Assembly (NCBI RefSeq): GCF_025399195.1
Contig: NW_026252135.1
Location: 62,001 to 126,000 of the forward strand
Direction of reading: 5' to 3'
DNA length: 64,000 nt
Origin: Umbelopsis ramanniana AG
Taxonomy: Eukaryota > Mucoromycota > Umbelopsidomycetes > Umbelopsidales > Umbelopsidaceae
Shown piece after piece: positions 35,392 through 44,729 of this stretch; the first letter of the stretch is position 1; each line of letters opens with the position of its first letter. A model generated the notes under the pieces. That model was not told the origin of the DNA and searched no databases. It saw only the letters and a program-made list of their open reading frames with translations. The position numbers and the translations under genes are program-made.

Positions 35392-35757
35392 TGTCTCGAG
35401 AGTGAATGAAGATCAACAGCTGAGTTGTCTTGGCTGGAAATTTCCAGAGTTAAAGTCATCCCACCGCAAATGGCCAAGCTTTGTTTTTCACAGCTAAAAT
35501 CAAAATAAAAAGGGAAACTTCAGCTTCACCGCTTCATCCATAAATCTATGAAGTAGTTTAAGACCTAATGTCTCGTTGATTCCAAAACCATTACTGGAAA
35601 AAATGAAATCCGCAGTAGAAATAGGAGCTTTCTCTACAAACGTTTCACTTGCCAAGCAAGGAATACAGTGCAAACAGTGTTTCTCAAATACATTGGTTTA
35701 TTGTTCGATCATTATTATCAAACTACGTCTTAGGGTATATTATAACTTTTTCAACCT
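35392..35757. other. intergenic, BI-1 upstream region
   Basis: This gap between two minus-strand genes holds the BI-1 promoter and the 3' UTR of the membrane-protein gene. It is AT-rich in 35680-35757. No gene is seen. Confidence 0.5.
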
Positions 35758-36998
35758 TTAGCAAAGTTCATTTCTACTGAATTCGGAATGCTGGGATTGG
35801 ACATCATCGTCGTCTGCTATCAAACCACGTCGTGAGTTCTGTGACCTGTTACTGTACATTGTTCGTGCGCTGACAGCTGATGCTGGCCGACCATCACTCG
35901 TCCATAAGTATCCATGGTTTACATCATCAAGTCCAAGAACATGACCTTTCGGGTCGATTTTAAAGTTATATAGACTTTCTGCTGGAGTTTTGCTGAACAT
36001 TTCACGCCGTGTTCTTGGTTTTTTGTTCTCTAATACAACAACATTATCTTCGTATTCTCCACCGTAACCCCTGGGCGGAAGGTCAACCAATTCCCCAGGA
36101 ATAGGGCCCGGTGGCATGCCAGTTTCTATTGCTGCCGCAACCATTCCTTGTTGCATAAGAGATCGACGCTTCTGAGAGAAGGACCAAATGATAAACATCC
36201 AGTATGTCTGAAGATTACATATATGAGTGATCAACCGTCTGCCTTCTACAAAACACTCTGATTTACTTACGTATATAACCAGCATTAAAAGTAGTACTAA
36301 TATTGATAGCTTCAGTTCGTCCGACCATAACCTGGAGCAATTGTAGAAATCAGATGAATGATCCAACGTTACGTTGGTCATTCCGCCAAAAGCATTTTTC
36401 AGCTCGTTCTGGAAGCGATTGGAGGCATCATTTACGCAATTTGTTACGTAGGTTGGACGTTGATTAACGTAAATAACGAAATTAGCAAAGGTATCGGCAA
36501 GAATCAGGAAAGTGCCTGTCCAAGCTAGATGCGTATAGGGCCGTAAAAATATGGTAAAGTTCTTCAACGTAGTGTTAACGATCCAGAATCGTAAATGTCA
36601 CACCGTTACATAAGAGATGCTTACCAAAAATGCAACGGTTATACCGGACAAAGCAATGAGACCAAAGATGAGGTTGACTACACCCCAGATGATAAGTGCA
36701 ATTTGTGGAAAGTAGGTAAAGAAGGCTATGAAACTAGCAGGTCAGAGATATGAAATTACGGGCCATCTCGGTTATTCAGTATTACTTACGACTTTGGTTC
36801 ATGAATGCCAGAACCGCACAGTATATGCTGAAAGCCTACGTTATTCAAAAAGTGAGTCTTTTCTGTTTGAAATCAATAGTACCGTCGAGTAGTCTGTATT
36901 TTACTCACTGCCCAGATAAAGCATATAAGCATGACTCCTACTCGCAGATTGATGAACCCGCAACATTTTCGGATAGCAGCATGCTTTGTGTGAATCAT
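35758..36998 (-). CDS. orphan four-pass membrane protein
   Basis: Predicted 325-aa protein with five exons: 36909-36998, 36790-36835, 36625-36725, 36271-36561 and 35758-36207. Hydrophobic segments lie at about residues 17-43, 52-78, 88-110 and 148-175. A loop of about 40 residues between the third and fourth has two Cys and possible N-glycosylation sites (NVT, NCS), so it probably faces the lumen or outside. The last 150 residues are a soluble tail with Pro-rich (MPPGPIPGELVDLPPRGYG), Arg-rich and acidic patches. The layout is tetraspan-like but I recognise no CCG tetraspanin motif or other family. The intron 36208-36270 is 63 nt and stop-free; splicing is preferred because it unites one membrane segment. 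Role unknown. Confidence 0.65.
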
Positions 36999-37222
36999 GC
37001 TTCTCAGGAAATGATGATTTTTTGTAGAAACAGAAGATCAAAAGGATGAAAAGGTGGTGAGCAGAAAATTGGATGAATAAGAAGGCAATGTTTTGAAAAC
37101 ATTTCGCTGAATGCGGATTTGTCCAAATTTGGTAATGTTCAAAGAAGTGCTCCCCAAAGCTGATGTTACAATGGTGAAAATTTATGTATATATAGTTGCT
37201 GACGATTATATTCTATGCTATT

Positions 37223-37997
37223 CTATTGGAAAGTGTTTTGAACATGCTGTTTGATGGTTTCCATGGGATTTGATTTGAATGCAGAATGCTGAAGGACGTT
37301 TTGGAAGCGAATGATTTCTTGCAGCCTGTAAACAATATACAAGCTAGTCAGAATCACATTATCGGATCGGATTTTACGCTACAACTCTAATCTTTAATCT
37401 CAACTTACGCATTTGCTTTTCGAGTCTTTTTACGAGTGACTTTGGGATTTGTGTCCGGGAAAGGACTTTTGGGTGCCGGTTGAGCTCCTCTTACAAAACT
37501 TTCGCTTGGCTTATCAGTGGTTTGGATCTGTGAGAGAATACTGCCAAAGTCTTTAAGGTCAACTGCTAGGGAGTTCTTTCCCTTCTTCTTCTTCTTTTTG
37601 TCCAACTTGTTGTATGTTTGATCGAGCTCTGTTTCGGAACAAACTTATTAGTCGATATACTTGTGGCTTACTACCTCCAGCATTGTTGATGAAAAAACTC
37701 ACTCTGCATCCAATTGTCGTGTCGCATTTTTCTCTTCATACGCTTACTCACTGGACCATCTTCCTCCTCTAGTCCTGCTTCTGTTGTCTCAATCTATATA
37801 GTAGTCATATTAGGAGGTTTGCCGTCGGCATAGGTTGCAATGAGATCCTTTGAAACGTCTCCATTTACCTGTGGCTCATCGTGAGTTGTATCAATTTTCT
37901 CCAATACTTCCTTCTCCTTTACAGCAAACTTCCTATCCTTGATCTTTGGAGCCGCCTCTTTATGTAATCGAGTTCTAGTTCTGGTAACTTTTGGCAT
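37223..37997 (-). CDS. SLX9: ribosome biogenesis protein Slx9 (FAM207 family)
   Basis: Predicted 180-aa basic protein with four exons: 37869-37997, 37703-37793, 37409-37628 and 37223-37325. The C-terminus carries the family block EIIRFQNVLQHSAFKSNPMETIKQHV, matching FAM207/SLX9. The middle contains a poly-Lys run (KLDKKKKKKGK) and SLAVDLKDFGSIL. The N-terminus MPKVTRTRTRLH is also typical. The protein acts in 40S pre-ribosome export and maturation. The 75-nt first intron stays open until its own terminal TAG. It is head to head with the flavin monooxygenase, with 118 bp between ATGs. Confidence 0.85.
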
Positions 37998-38115
37998 ACT
38001 GATCTGTCAGTTGGATCTGGAGGGGGGAAAAACTGCTCAGCTGAGATGCAGCTTTTTTTGTGACGGCTTTCTGGTCGGCCATTCGTACGGAACTTTTGCA
38101 GATTGCTGACAAGAT
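37998..38115. promoter_or_regulatory. 118-bp shared promoter of SLX9 and FMO
   Basis: The two start codons face outward and are 118 bp apart. There is no TATA box. Joint regulation is possible but not shown by sequence. Confidence 0.5.
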
Positions 38116-39631
38116 ATGGGTTCTATCGCCGCCACTACACCATTCCCTCGAGCAATCAAACGAGTTGCTGTCATTGGAGCAGGTATCGGTGGTCTCATCA
38201 GTGCGAAGTCGCTCAAAGACGAAGGTTACTTTGATAAAATTAGAGTCTTTGATAGAAATCCATACTCTGGAGGAACTTGGTAAGTATCGACCCGATACCC
38301 TTTGTATGAACTTTATATATCAGACCGTTAACGAATATAAATAGGATATACTCACCTAATTACGGTATCAAAACGCCCGTTCCGAACATAAAGCCCCAAC
38401 ATGGCCCTCCTCAAGATCCTTCCAAGGTTCCAGCATCCGCTATCTACTCCAACTTACACACCAATTTACCCATAGACGTAATGTGCCTGCGAAATCGCCC
38501 GTTTATAGAAGCAACTCCTGAATTCCCAGGTCATGAATCAGTATTAGATTACATTCGGCGTTTCGAGAAAGACGAGAATCTAATGGACCTTGTACAATAT
38601 AACACAAATGTCACTGAGGCCGAATATAAGGACAATGAGTGGTTGATAACGTATTTCAACATAGCAACAGGGGAGACTTCAGTCGATGCATTCGATGCAC
38701 TTATTGTTGCTAATGGTCACTATTATGATCCCTTCATACCTGATATTGATGGTCTGAAGCGCTACAAGGAAATGGAGCAGCAGAGAGATAATGGTATCAA
38801 GATTATACATTCTAGAGAATATCGAGAACCTCAAGAATTCAATGGCAAGGTATAGTATTTATTTCAGGCGACTTTGTAAGCTAGAGGTATAGCTCATTAT
38901 CCTTCATACGTCTGGTATAGAATATTTTGGTCGTTGGGAACTCCGCATCAGCAAACGACGTTGCCAGGGAAGCTCTAACTACCGCCAAAAAAGTGTACCA
39001 ATCAGTTAGAGCTTCAAGCTTACCACCGTTGGACCCTAACAGTGTGTCTCAAGTAGCCAAAATTCCAGAGATTAAAGAGTTTTTGCATGATGGCCAGTCA
39101 AGCTCTATCAAGTTACAAGATGGAAACTGCCTCACCGATATTGACTGCATCGTCTTTGCTACGGGCTATCTATTTAGCTTACCTTTCCTTACTCGTTCAG
39201 AAGGAGAGAAACTCATCACCGATGGGCAGAGAGTACATAATTTATACCGGCACCTCTTCTACATCAATAATCCAACATTGGCATTCATCGGCCTACCAAT
39301 CCGCATAGTTCCATTTCCGATATCGCAATCTCAGAGCAAGGTTATAGCACGCTGTTGGAGCGGAAAAACAAAGTTTCCTACTAGGCAGGAGATGGAGGAT
39401 TGGCACAATATGCAACCCCGGCCTGAAAGACCTAGGGATGATTTTGTATTTGGAGCTGAAAAAGAATTTCAATATATGGATAGACTCAATATGTGGGCTG
39501 AAGGACATCACCCTGATGACGACGTAAATAATTGGTCTTCATCTGATCCGGAGACGGGCGAAATTTCATCACGCTACAAGGATAGACGAACGAAGGCGCT
39601 GGATCTTCGTAGAGCGGCACTTGGCTATTAA
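38116..39631 (+). CDS. flavin-containing monooxygenase
   Basis: Predicted 459-aa FMO with three exons (38116-38279, 38345-38849, 38921-39631). The FAD site GAGIGG lies at residues 21-26 and is followed by VFDRNPYSGGTW, the family's second nucleotide-binding block. The FMO signature region reads KIIHSREYREP. The NADPH-binding glycine motif is VVGNSASANDVA, and FATGY is also present. Family members oxidise N or S atoms in small molecules using NADPH and O2. The substrate cannot be told. No membrane anchor is seen at the C-terminus, unlike mammalian FMOs, so it is likely soluble. The start is the first ATG; splicing restores the GTW-IYSPN block. Confidence 0.9.
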
Positions 39632-39986
39632 GCATCTTATTTTAAACCATAAGTGATCTAGTAAATGCTCAGGATATTTTATTATTTGACATTTAGTATG
39701 GCGAAATCATATATGGACTACCTATAATCCAGCGTTGTCAAGAGGGCAGTTCAAATCTCTTGAATATGCTTTTTTATTGAAACGGGAATATGCTTGATGC
39801 TCAGTTATAAAACGCTCTTAATCAGTACAGGCAGATGAGGCATCCATAAACCATGATTTCATCATATCGATGAAATGGGGGACTATCCTAGGTTGTGGCC
39901 CATAGTATGATATCTATGGAAAATTTGAGTGTATGCCGAATTTGAAATATAATAAATTGTTGTATGGTCTCTGGATATTGCGGTTT
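39632..39986. other. convergent 3' intergenic region
   Basis: AT-rich sequence between the FMO and the Asp/Asn-rich protein gene, both ending here. It contains AATAAA-like motifs (for example near 39947-39957). No gene is seen. Confidence 0.5.
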
Positions 39987-41593
39987 TTAGAATTCGGCGT
40001 CAGCTTTGACAATAAGAAGACCGTCAATGACAGCTTGCAAATGAACATCGAGCAGACGGTTAAGTGGTCTTGACACACTTCCCAGTAGTTTTGAGAGATT
40101 CAAACGAACTTGTGCCTTAATATTGAGGAGGTGGTCTACCACAGCATCAATAACGATGGCATTGGGATGGTCTCTGCCACAGTCGGTAACAGTGATGGTG
40201 TCCTTCTTGGGAATTCCACCTTTCAGTAGCTCAATGCTTGCCTTTACCTTAGCTGATGAGGAAAGAAGCTGTTAGAGACTTTTTAATCATGAAAGTTATG
40301 CAAATAGAGTATTACCTTCAAGTGCTGCTTCGGTTGTAGATTTTCCAGCGAGGAGAGTATTGACCTTTGCGCTTATCAGAACTTGTGCTCTGTTACTAAC
40401 AGTAGAAATGATGGAATTGATCTTAACATCAAGATCGGGCAGAGTTGCCTTGAGGCTAATTTCAACGGGCGAACAAGTCTTGTCACTGTGTCTAGTGGTT
40501 GGAGCTCCACTGCAGCTTTCACCCTGATCCTTGGGGGTATCATCATCATTGTCATTGTCATCATCGTTATCGTCGTTGTCATCTTCGTTGCCATTGTCAT
40601 TGTCATTATCGTTGTCGTTGTCGTTGTCGTTATCGTCGTTGTCATCGTCGTTGCCATTTTCATCATCGTTATCATCATCATCGTTGTCATCGTTATCGTC
40701 GTTATCGTTGTCGTTGTCATTGTCGTTGTCATTGTCATTGTCATTGTCATTGTCATTGTCATTGTCATTGTCATTGTCATTGTCATTGTCATTGTCATTG
40801 TCATTGTCATTGTCATTGTCATTGTCATTGTCATTGTCATTGTCATTGTCATTGTCATTGTCATTGTCATTGTCGTCGTCATTGTCGTCGTCGTCGTTGT
40901 CATTGTCATGGTCATCACCATTGTCATCATCATCGTCATCATCATCGTCGTTGTCATTGTCATCATCATTGTCATCATCGTCGTCGTTATCATCGTCGTT
41001 GTCATTGTCATCATCATCGTCATTATCATCATCGTTGTCGTCTCCGCAATCACAGTCTTCATCGGATGGGCCCGTTGGTGTTTCTCCGGATCCGTCATGA
41101 TCTCCAGGATGTCCTGTTTCGTCATCAGGATTCGTAGCGTCATGATTTCCCTTGTCATTCCCGTGGTCTTTGTCGCCATCATGGTCACCATCGCCTTTGC
41201 CGTGGTCTTTGTCACCATCATGGTCACCATCACCTTTGCCGTGGTCTTTATCGTCGTCGTCTTCGCAACCACAATCTTCTTGATTATCTGTATCAATGAG
41301 ACCATTGCATTTAGTTGGCAATGGGCCACCGCTCAAGTTGAGATGCAAGCAAACTTTCAAGAGATCGTCCTAATGAATTTAAGTTCAGTTCTAGTAATGC
41401 ATTTTATATGCAGATATACCAGCCATTCCCACTTTACCTTTCCAAGGACATCGATATCAGTGTGTAGAAGATTTCCGATTGTTTCATCTAGATGTAGAAG
41501 AGATCGCTTGTCTTGGGTCGGAGCAGCACTGGTGGATGCAACAAGCGCGATGGCAAGGATAGCAGCTGTGATAAGAGGCTGAATTTGCTTCAT
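39987..41593 (-). CDS. secreted protein with long Asp/Asn tract and calcium-loop-like repeats
   Basis: Predicted 491-aa protein with three exons (41438-41593, 40316-41369, 39987-40252). Residues 1-24 are a signal peptide (MKQIQPLITAAILAIALVAS) and KR at 29-30 is a Kex2-type site. Residues 53-80 carry Cys. Residues of about 85-160 contain 13-residue repeats (GDGDHDGDKDHGK) with DxDxDG spacing like calcium loops. Residues of about 162-329 are almost only Asp and Asn, including 24 DN pairs from a perfect hexanucleotide array. The last 160 residues (TLPDLDVKINSIIS..., ELLKGGIPKKDTITVTDCG) are an amphipathic helical domain I do not recognise. A secreted polyanion that binds calcium or cations at the wall is the obvious guess, but it is only inference. 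Reading frame, signal peptide, splice sites and non-repetitive ends argue that it is real. Confidence 0.75.
40731..40874 (+). repeat. perfect hexanucleotide array (ATTGTC)24
   Basis: 24 exact copies in 144 bp, in frame in the minus-strand gene, where each copy encodes Asp-Asn. Imperfect copies continue on both sides (GTTGTC, ATCATC), covering about 500 bp in all. Copy number is expected to vary by slippage without breaking the frame. Confidence 0.95.
41162..41239 (+). repeat. 39-bp tandem duplication in the Asp/Asn-rich protein gene
   Basis: Two 39-bp copies starting CGTGGTCTTTGTC, differing at a few positions, plus a partial third copy. Each encodes 13 residues on the minus strand (around GDGDHDGDKDHGK). 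The unit length is a multiple of three, so it also preserves the frame. Confidence 0.9.
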
Positions 41594-43140
41594 TGTTTAA
41601 AAAGGATTGTAATGGGTGGGTTTGTCCGAACAGCTGCCTGAAAGGAACGAATGGGATCGGATACAGCTCATACGGCTATGGTTTAAGAAATCCTTTTATA
41701 CTTCTCGACCCGATTTCTCGATACACAGTAAGAGGCAATCCAGGAGTCGGAACGTGATGATTTACTGTATACACATAAAGGGGGAGGGAAATTTCTCGCT
41801 GGAGAAGGGAGGCAGGTAAAGGGTGAAGCGACTGTAATCGTGATGCCAAAGGAGCGAATTTATTTTAAAACATTTATTACTGAGGTCTTTTTCTGATGTA
41901 TTTTTATACCTCTTCCATATCTCTCTTTGTATTTTTGGACTTGTCACTTGTGCGAATCAGCTCTTAAAGGCTCATTCAATGCACTATAAATTTTAAATGT
42001 CAGCATGAAAAAGCCAACAATTATGTCAACTAATGTATTGTATGGAAGATTTAACTAAGCTATGTCGTAAAGAAAGCACCATAAACCAAATTTAATTGCA
42101 TTTTTGAGCGATCATATCGACGTATGCCAAAGATGGAATATAAGGAAAGTGAAGTGTAACTGGACACGTAGCTGTTTATAGGGCAAAAAGGTCATTAAAG
42201 CATCGCTTGTCAATTGCAGACGCCTTTTTCCCATTGTTGTGAAAGATGGCTGAAAAGCAGGTCTGGCCGAACGTTAATTGATAATATGATTGGTTGAAAG
42301 CCTTGTCTTTAGGAGAACAAAGCATGTGGATTCCCGTTCAAGCACAAAGCAAATTATCAGGGAGTTCCTATAGTTCGGCATACCTGAGCCCCTAGACGGT
42401 GCACTAAGCCAGACTTTGCTCTTTACTGCCTACGTACGCCTACAGATTTAAACATTTATTAAGCTTGATTCTTGCTTGGAAGCTTCATGACCTTCTATTG
42501 GGGATGCGAGTGGGAACACCTTTCCCGGACTCGTTATATTCTATGAGTCAATTGATATCCCAGTGAATGCGTATTCAATATAATATAACGGAAAAGGGTA
42601 AATATAAAAGTTCTTTTTTTCAAATATCGCCGATTTAGTTTGTCAGCACATTTCACAATGCTTTGTAGCTTCATTTGTTACTCCCGCGGTGGTCACTGTA
42701 GTATGTTCGAGTTTGCAACACATCCTGGAGATACACTCGTTGTATGAACTGGTAAATGATCAACATCACGGTAGATGATTGACAACATACATTGATAGAA
42801 ATGAGCATCTAGCATGCTGCTTTCATTCCAGAAATGGAGCTTCACATCATCGACTAGCTGTATCAGGTGTTACATTTTCCAACCTGCTGTTGAATTGGCT
42901 GTTGTGTCGACATAAGCTATTCTCAGGACATGACTGAATACGAAAGAAAGTGTTTTTTCACAATTTTTGCTCCAAAGTCATACAAAGACCTCTACCGTAA
43001 AGCTCAGGTATACAAAAAGGCAACTTTTTATTCTACATTGCAGTAGCATAAATGGCATATGGTAAGACGTACGAATACACAAAGATAGTAATACAACCCA
43101 TAATACATCAGCATCCCACTCTAAACATATCCTGATAGAT
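41594..43140. other. 1.5-kb region without a supported gene
   Basis: The largest gap in the window, upstream of the Asp/Asn-rich protein gene and downstream of the oxidoreductase gene. The sequence is AT-rich and unremarkable, with stops in all frames. At 42601-42610 a good TATA-like element (AATATAAAAG) precedes an ATG at 42659 with 29 open codons, which may be a tiny or spliced transcript. No tRNA or repeat is seen. Confidence 0.4.
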
Positions 43141-44337
43141 TTAGATTTTGCTGTCATGTCCTCCGATTCTGGCTACAACCTTGGCGTATGTCTCTCTGTT
43201 GGCAATAGCATTGAGGGCCTCAGGAATCGTCTGAAGAGTGTAGACCTTTTCATAGATAGCAGACTTCAGCTTTCCCGTCTCGAGCATATCAAGAAGCGCC
43301 TTCCACACCTCTGGCACACTTTCCTTCTCGAAATTGAAGTAAGCACCCCTGTAGACAAACGTTGGTCAGAAAAGGTCACAACAGTCAAAAACTCGGTTTT
43401 GTATCCATAAACACGATGAAAACCACTTACCAGTGAACACCAACCAAAGAAATGTTCTTGAGAAGAACTCGGTTCACAGCAACTTTCTCGAATGTACCCT
43501 TTGCAAATCCGACAACGAGAATACGTCCGTTCCATGCTGTGCACTTCATACTAAGTAGATACATAAATGTTACAACTCTGTTATCCTCGCATTATATAAC
43601 ATTTCGCCATATACGAACCTTTCATCAATCATTCCAACGGGGTCATATACGACATCGGCACCATGACCCTTAGTCACCTTCTTGACTTGATTGGTCCAGT
43701 CCTTGTCACGGTAGTTAATGCAAAAGTCCGCACCATACTTCTTTGCCACCTCCAATTTCTCGGCAGATCCAGCAGTTGCAATGACGGTGGCACCTAGAGC
43801 CTTGGCAATTTGCACAGCTGCAATACCAACACCACCGGCTGCAGCATGGACAAGACAGATCTCACCAGGTTGAAGCTTAGCTCGGAGCACTAAAGCGGCA
43901 TAAGAGGTGGGGTATGTAATGTACAAGCCAGCAGCTTCTTCGAATGAAAGTTTTGAAGGAATGCGAATGCATTTTTCGGCTTCAACAACAACTTGTTCAG
44001 CAAAACCGTTTCCGGATCCAAACACTCTATCGCCTGGCTTGTATTGAGAGACGGTTGATTTCAAGACCACACCAGCAAATTCACCACCTGGAATGAAAGG
44101 AAACGGAGGCTTGATTTGATAGCGTCCCTGGATCTATCATATAAAGTGTTACGAGGCGATATCATATACCAACAATTAAGTCTACGTCAAGTTTACCATG
44201 AGAATATCGAAGAAGTTGAGGCCGACAGCCTTGACGTCGATAAGCAACTGACCCTCCTTTGGTACGGGCACATTAGTCTCTGAGAGCTTTAGATCATCTG
44301 GGCCCTTGAGCCATTGTTCAACAACGTAGCCTTTCAT
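43141..44337 (-). CDS. NADPH:quinone oxidoreductase-type MDR protein
   Basis: Predicted 327-aa zinc-free medium-chain reductase with four exons: 44197-44337, 43619-44133, 43431-43550 and 43141-43348. It shows GLNFFDILMIQGRY, PFIPGGEFAGVV, the Rossmann motif AAAGGVGIAAVQIAK, and C-terminal ALNAIANRETYAKVVARI. There are no structural zinc cysteines. It belongs to the QOR/CRYZ-like group that reduces quinones or enones with NADPH. The C-terminus DSKI is close to a peroxisomal PTS1 (SKL-like), though SKI is a weak variant. The 5' splice site after residue 47 and the other junctions keep the conserved frame. The start is the first ATG of the conserved N-terminus MKGYVVEQW. Confidence 0.88.
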
Positions 44338-44729
44338 AGTGAGTGTGTAGGGAGAAGAGTTAGGTGGGAAGAAGAAAGTAAAGACGCTGAGTCAATTGAA
44401 ATGAGTTCCTACGAACGGAGTTTGATTCCTCATAAGGATCAAAAGTCACAAAGCCGCCAATGCTGGAATGTATGCTTAACCAGGCAAACCACCATTGTAC
44501 CAAGGTCTAGCCAAAAGTACATTAGTTAAGATGTTGCTATAGACTTTTTCAATGTTATCGAGGCAGTATATCATCTTTTCACCTTATAATTAATTGGTAT
44601 TTCCTGAGTTCCAGTAATTTACGGAAATGGGCCACAATTTCAGAAGTCACAAATGCGGGGTTTCGTCCTAGCAGTTCATGCCGTACTCAGCCAACCAGCC
44701 AGCACACCTGATAGTGAGTACGATTTCCA
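44338..44729. promoter_or_regulatory. divergent promoter of quinone reductase and DPP-like peptidase
   Basis: This 392-bp region separates two genes reading outward. It contains an out-of-frame ATG at 44653 on the plus strand, which could open an upstream ORF in the peptidase leader. No gene is seen. Confidence 0.4.

Noticed and set aside
36208-36270. Reading the 63-nt segment of the membrane-protein gene as coding
   Set aside because: It has a GTAAGT donor and TTCAG acceptor, and its removal joins one continuous hydrophobic segment; retention would insert charged residues there.
40731-40874. CRISPR-like or telomere-like array
   Set aside because: Six-base units with no spacers, inside a coding exon; it is a microsatellite.
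40383-41582. Long plus-strand frames rich in Val/Ile or Ser/Leu, and a minus-strand Met/Thr frame
   Set aside because: They are antisense or off-frame readings of the hexanucleotide repeat. The minus-strand Asp/Asn frame has signal peptide, splice sites and non-repeat ends.
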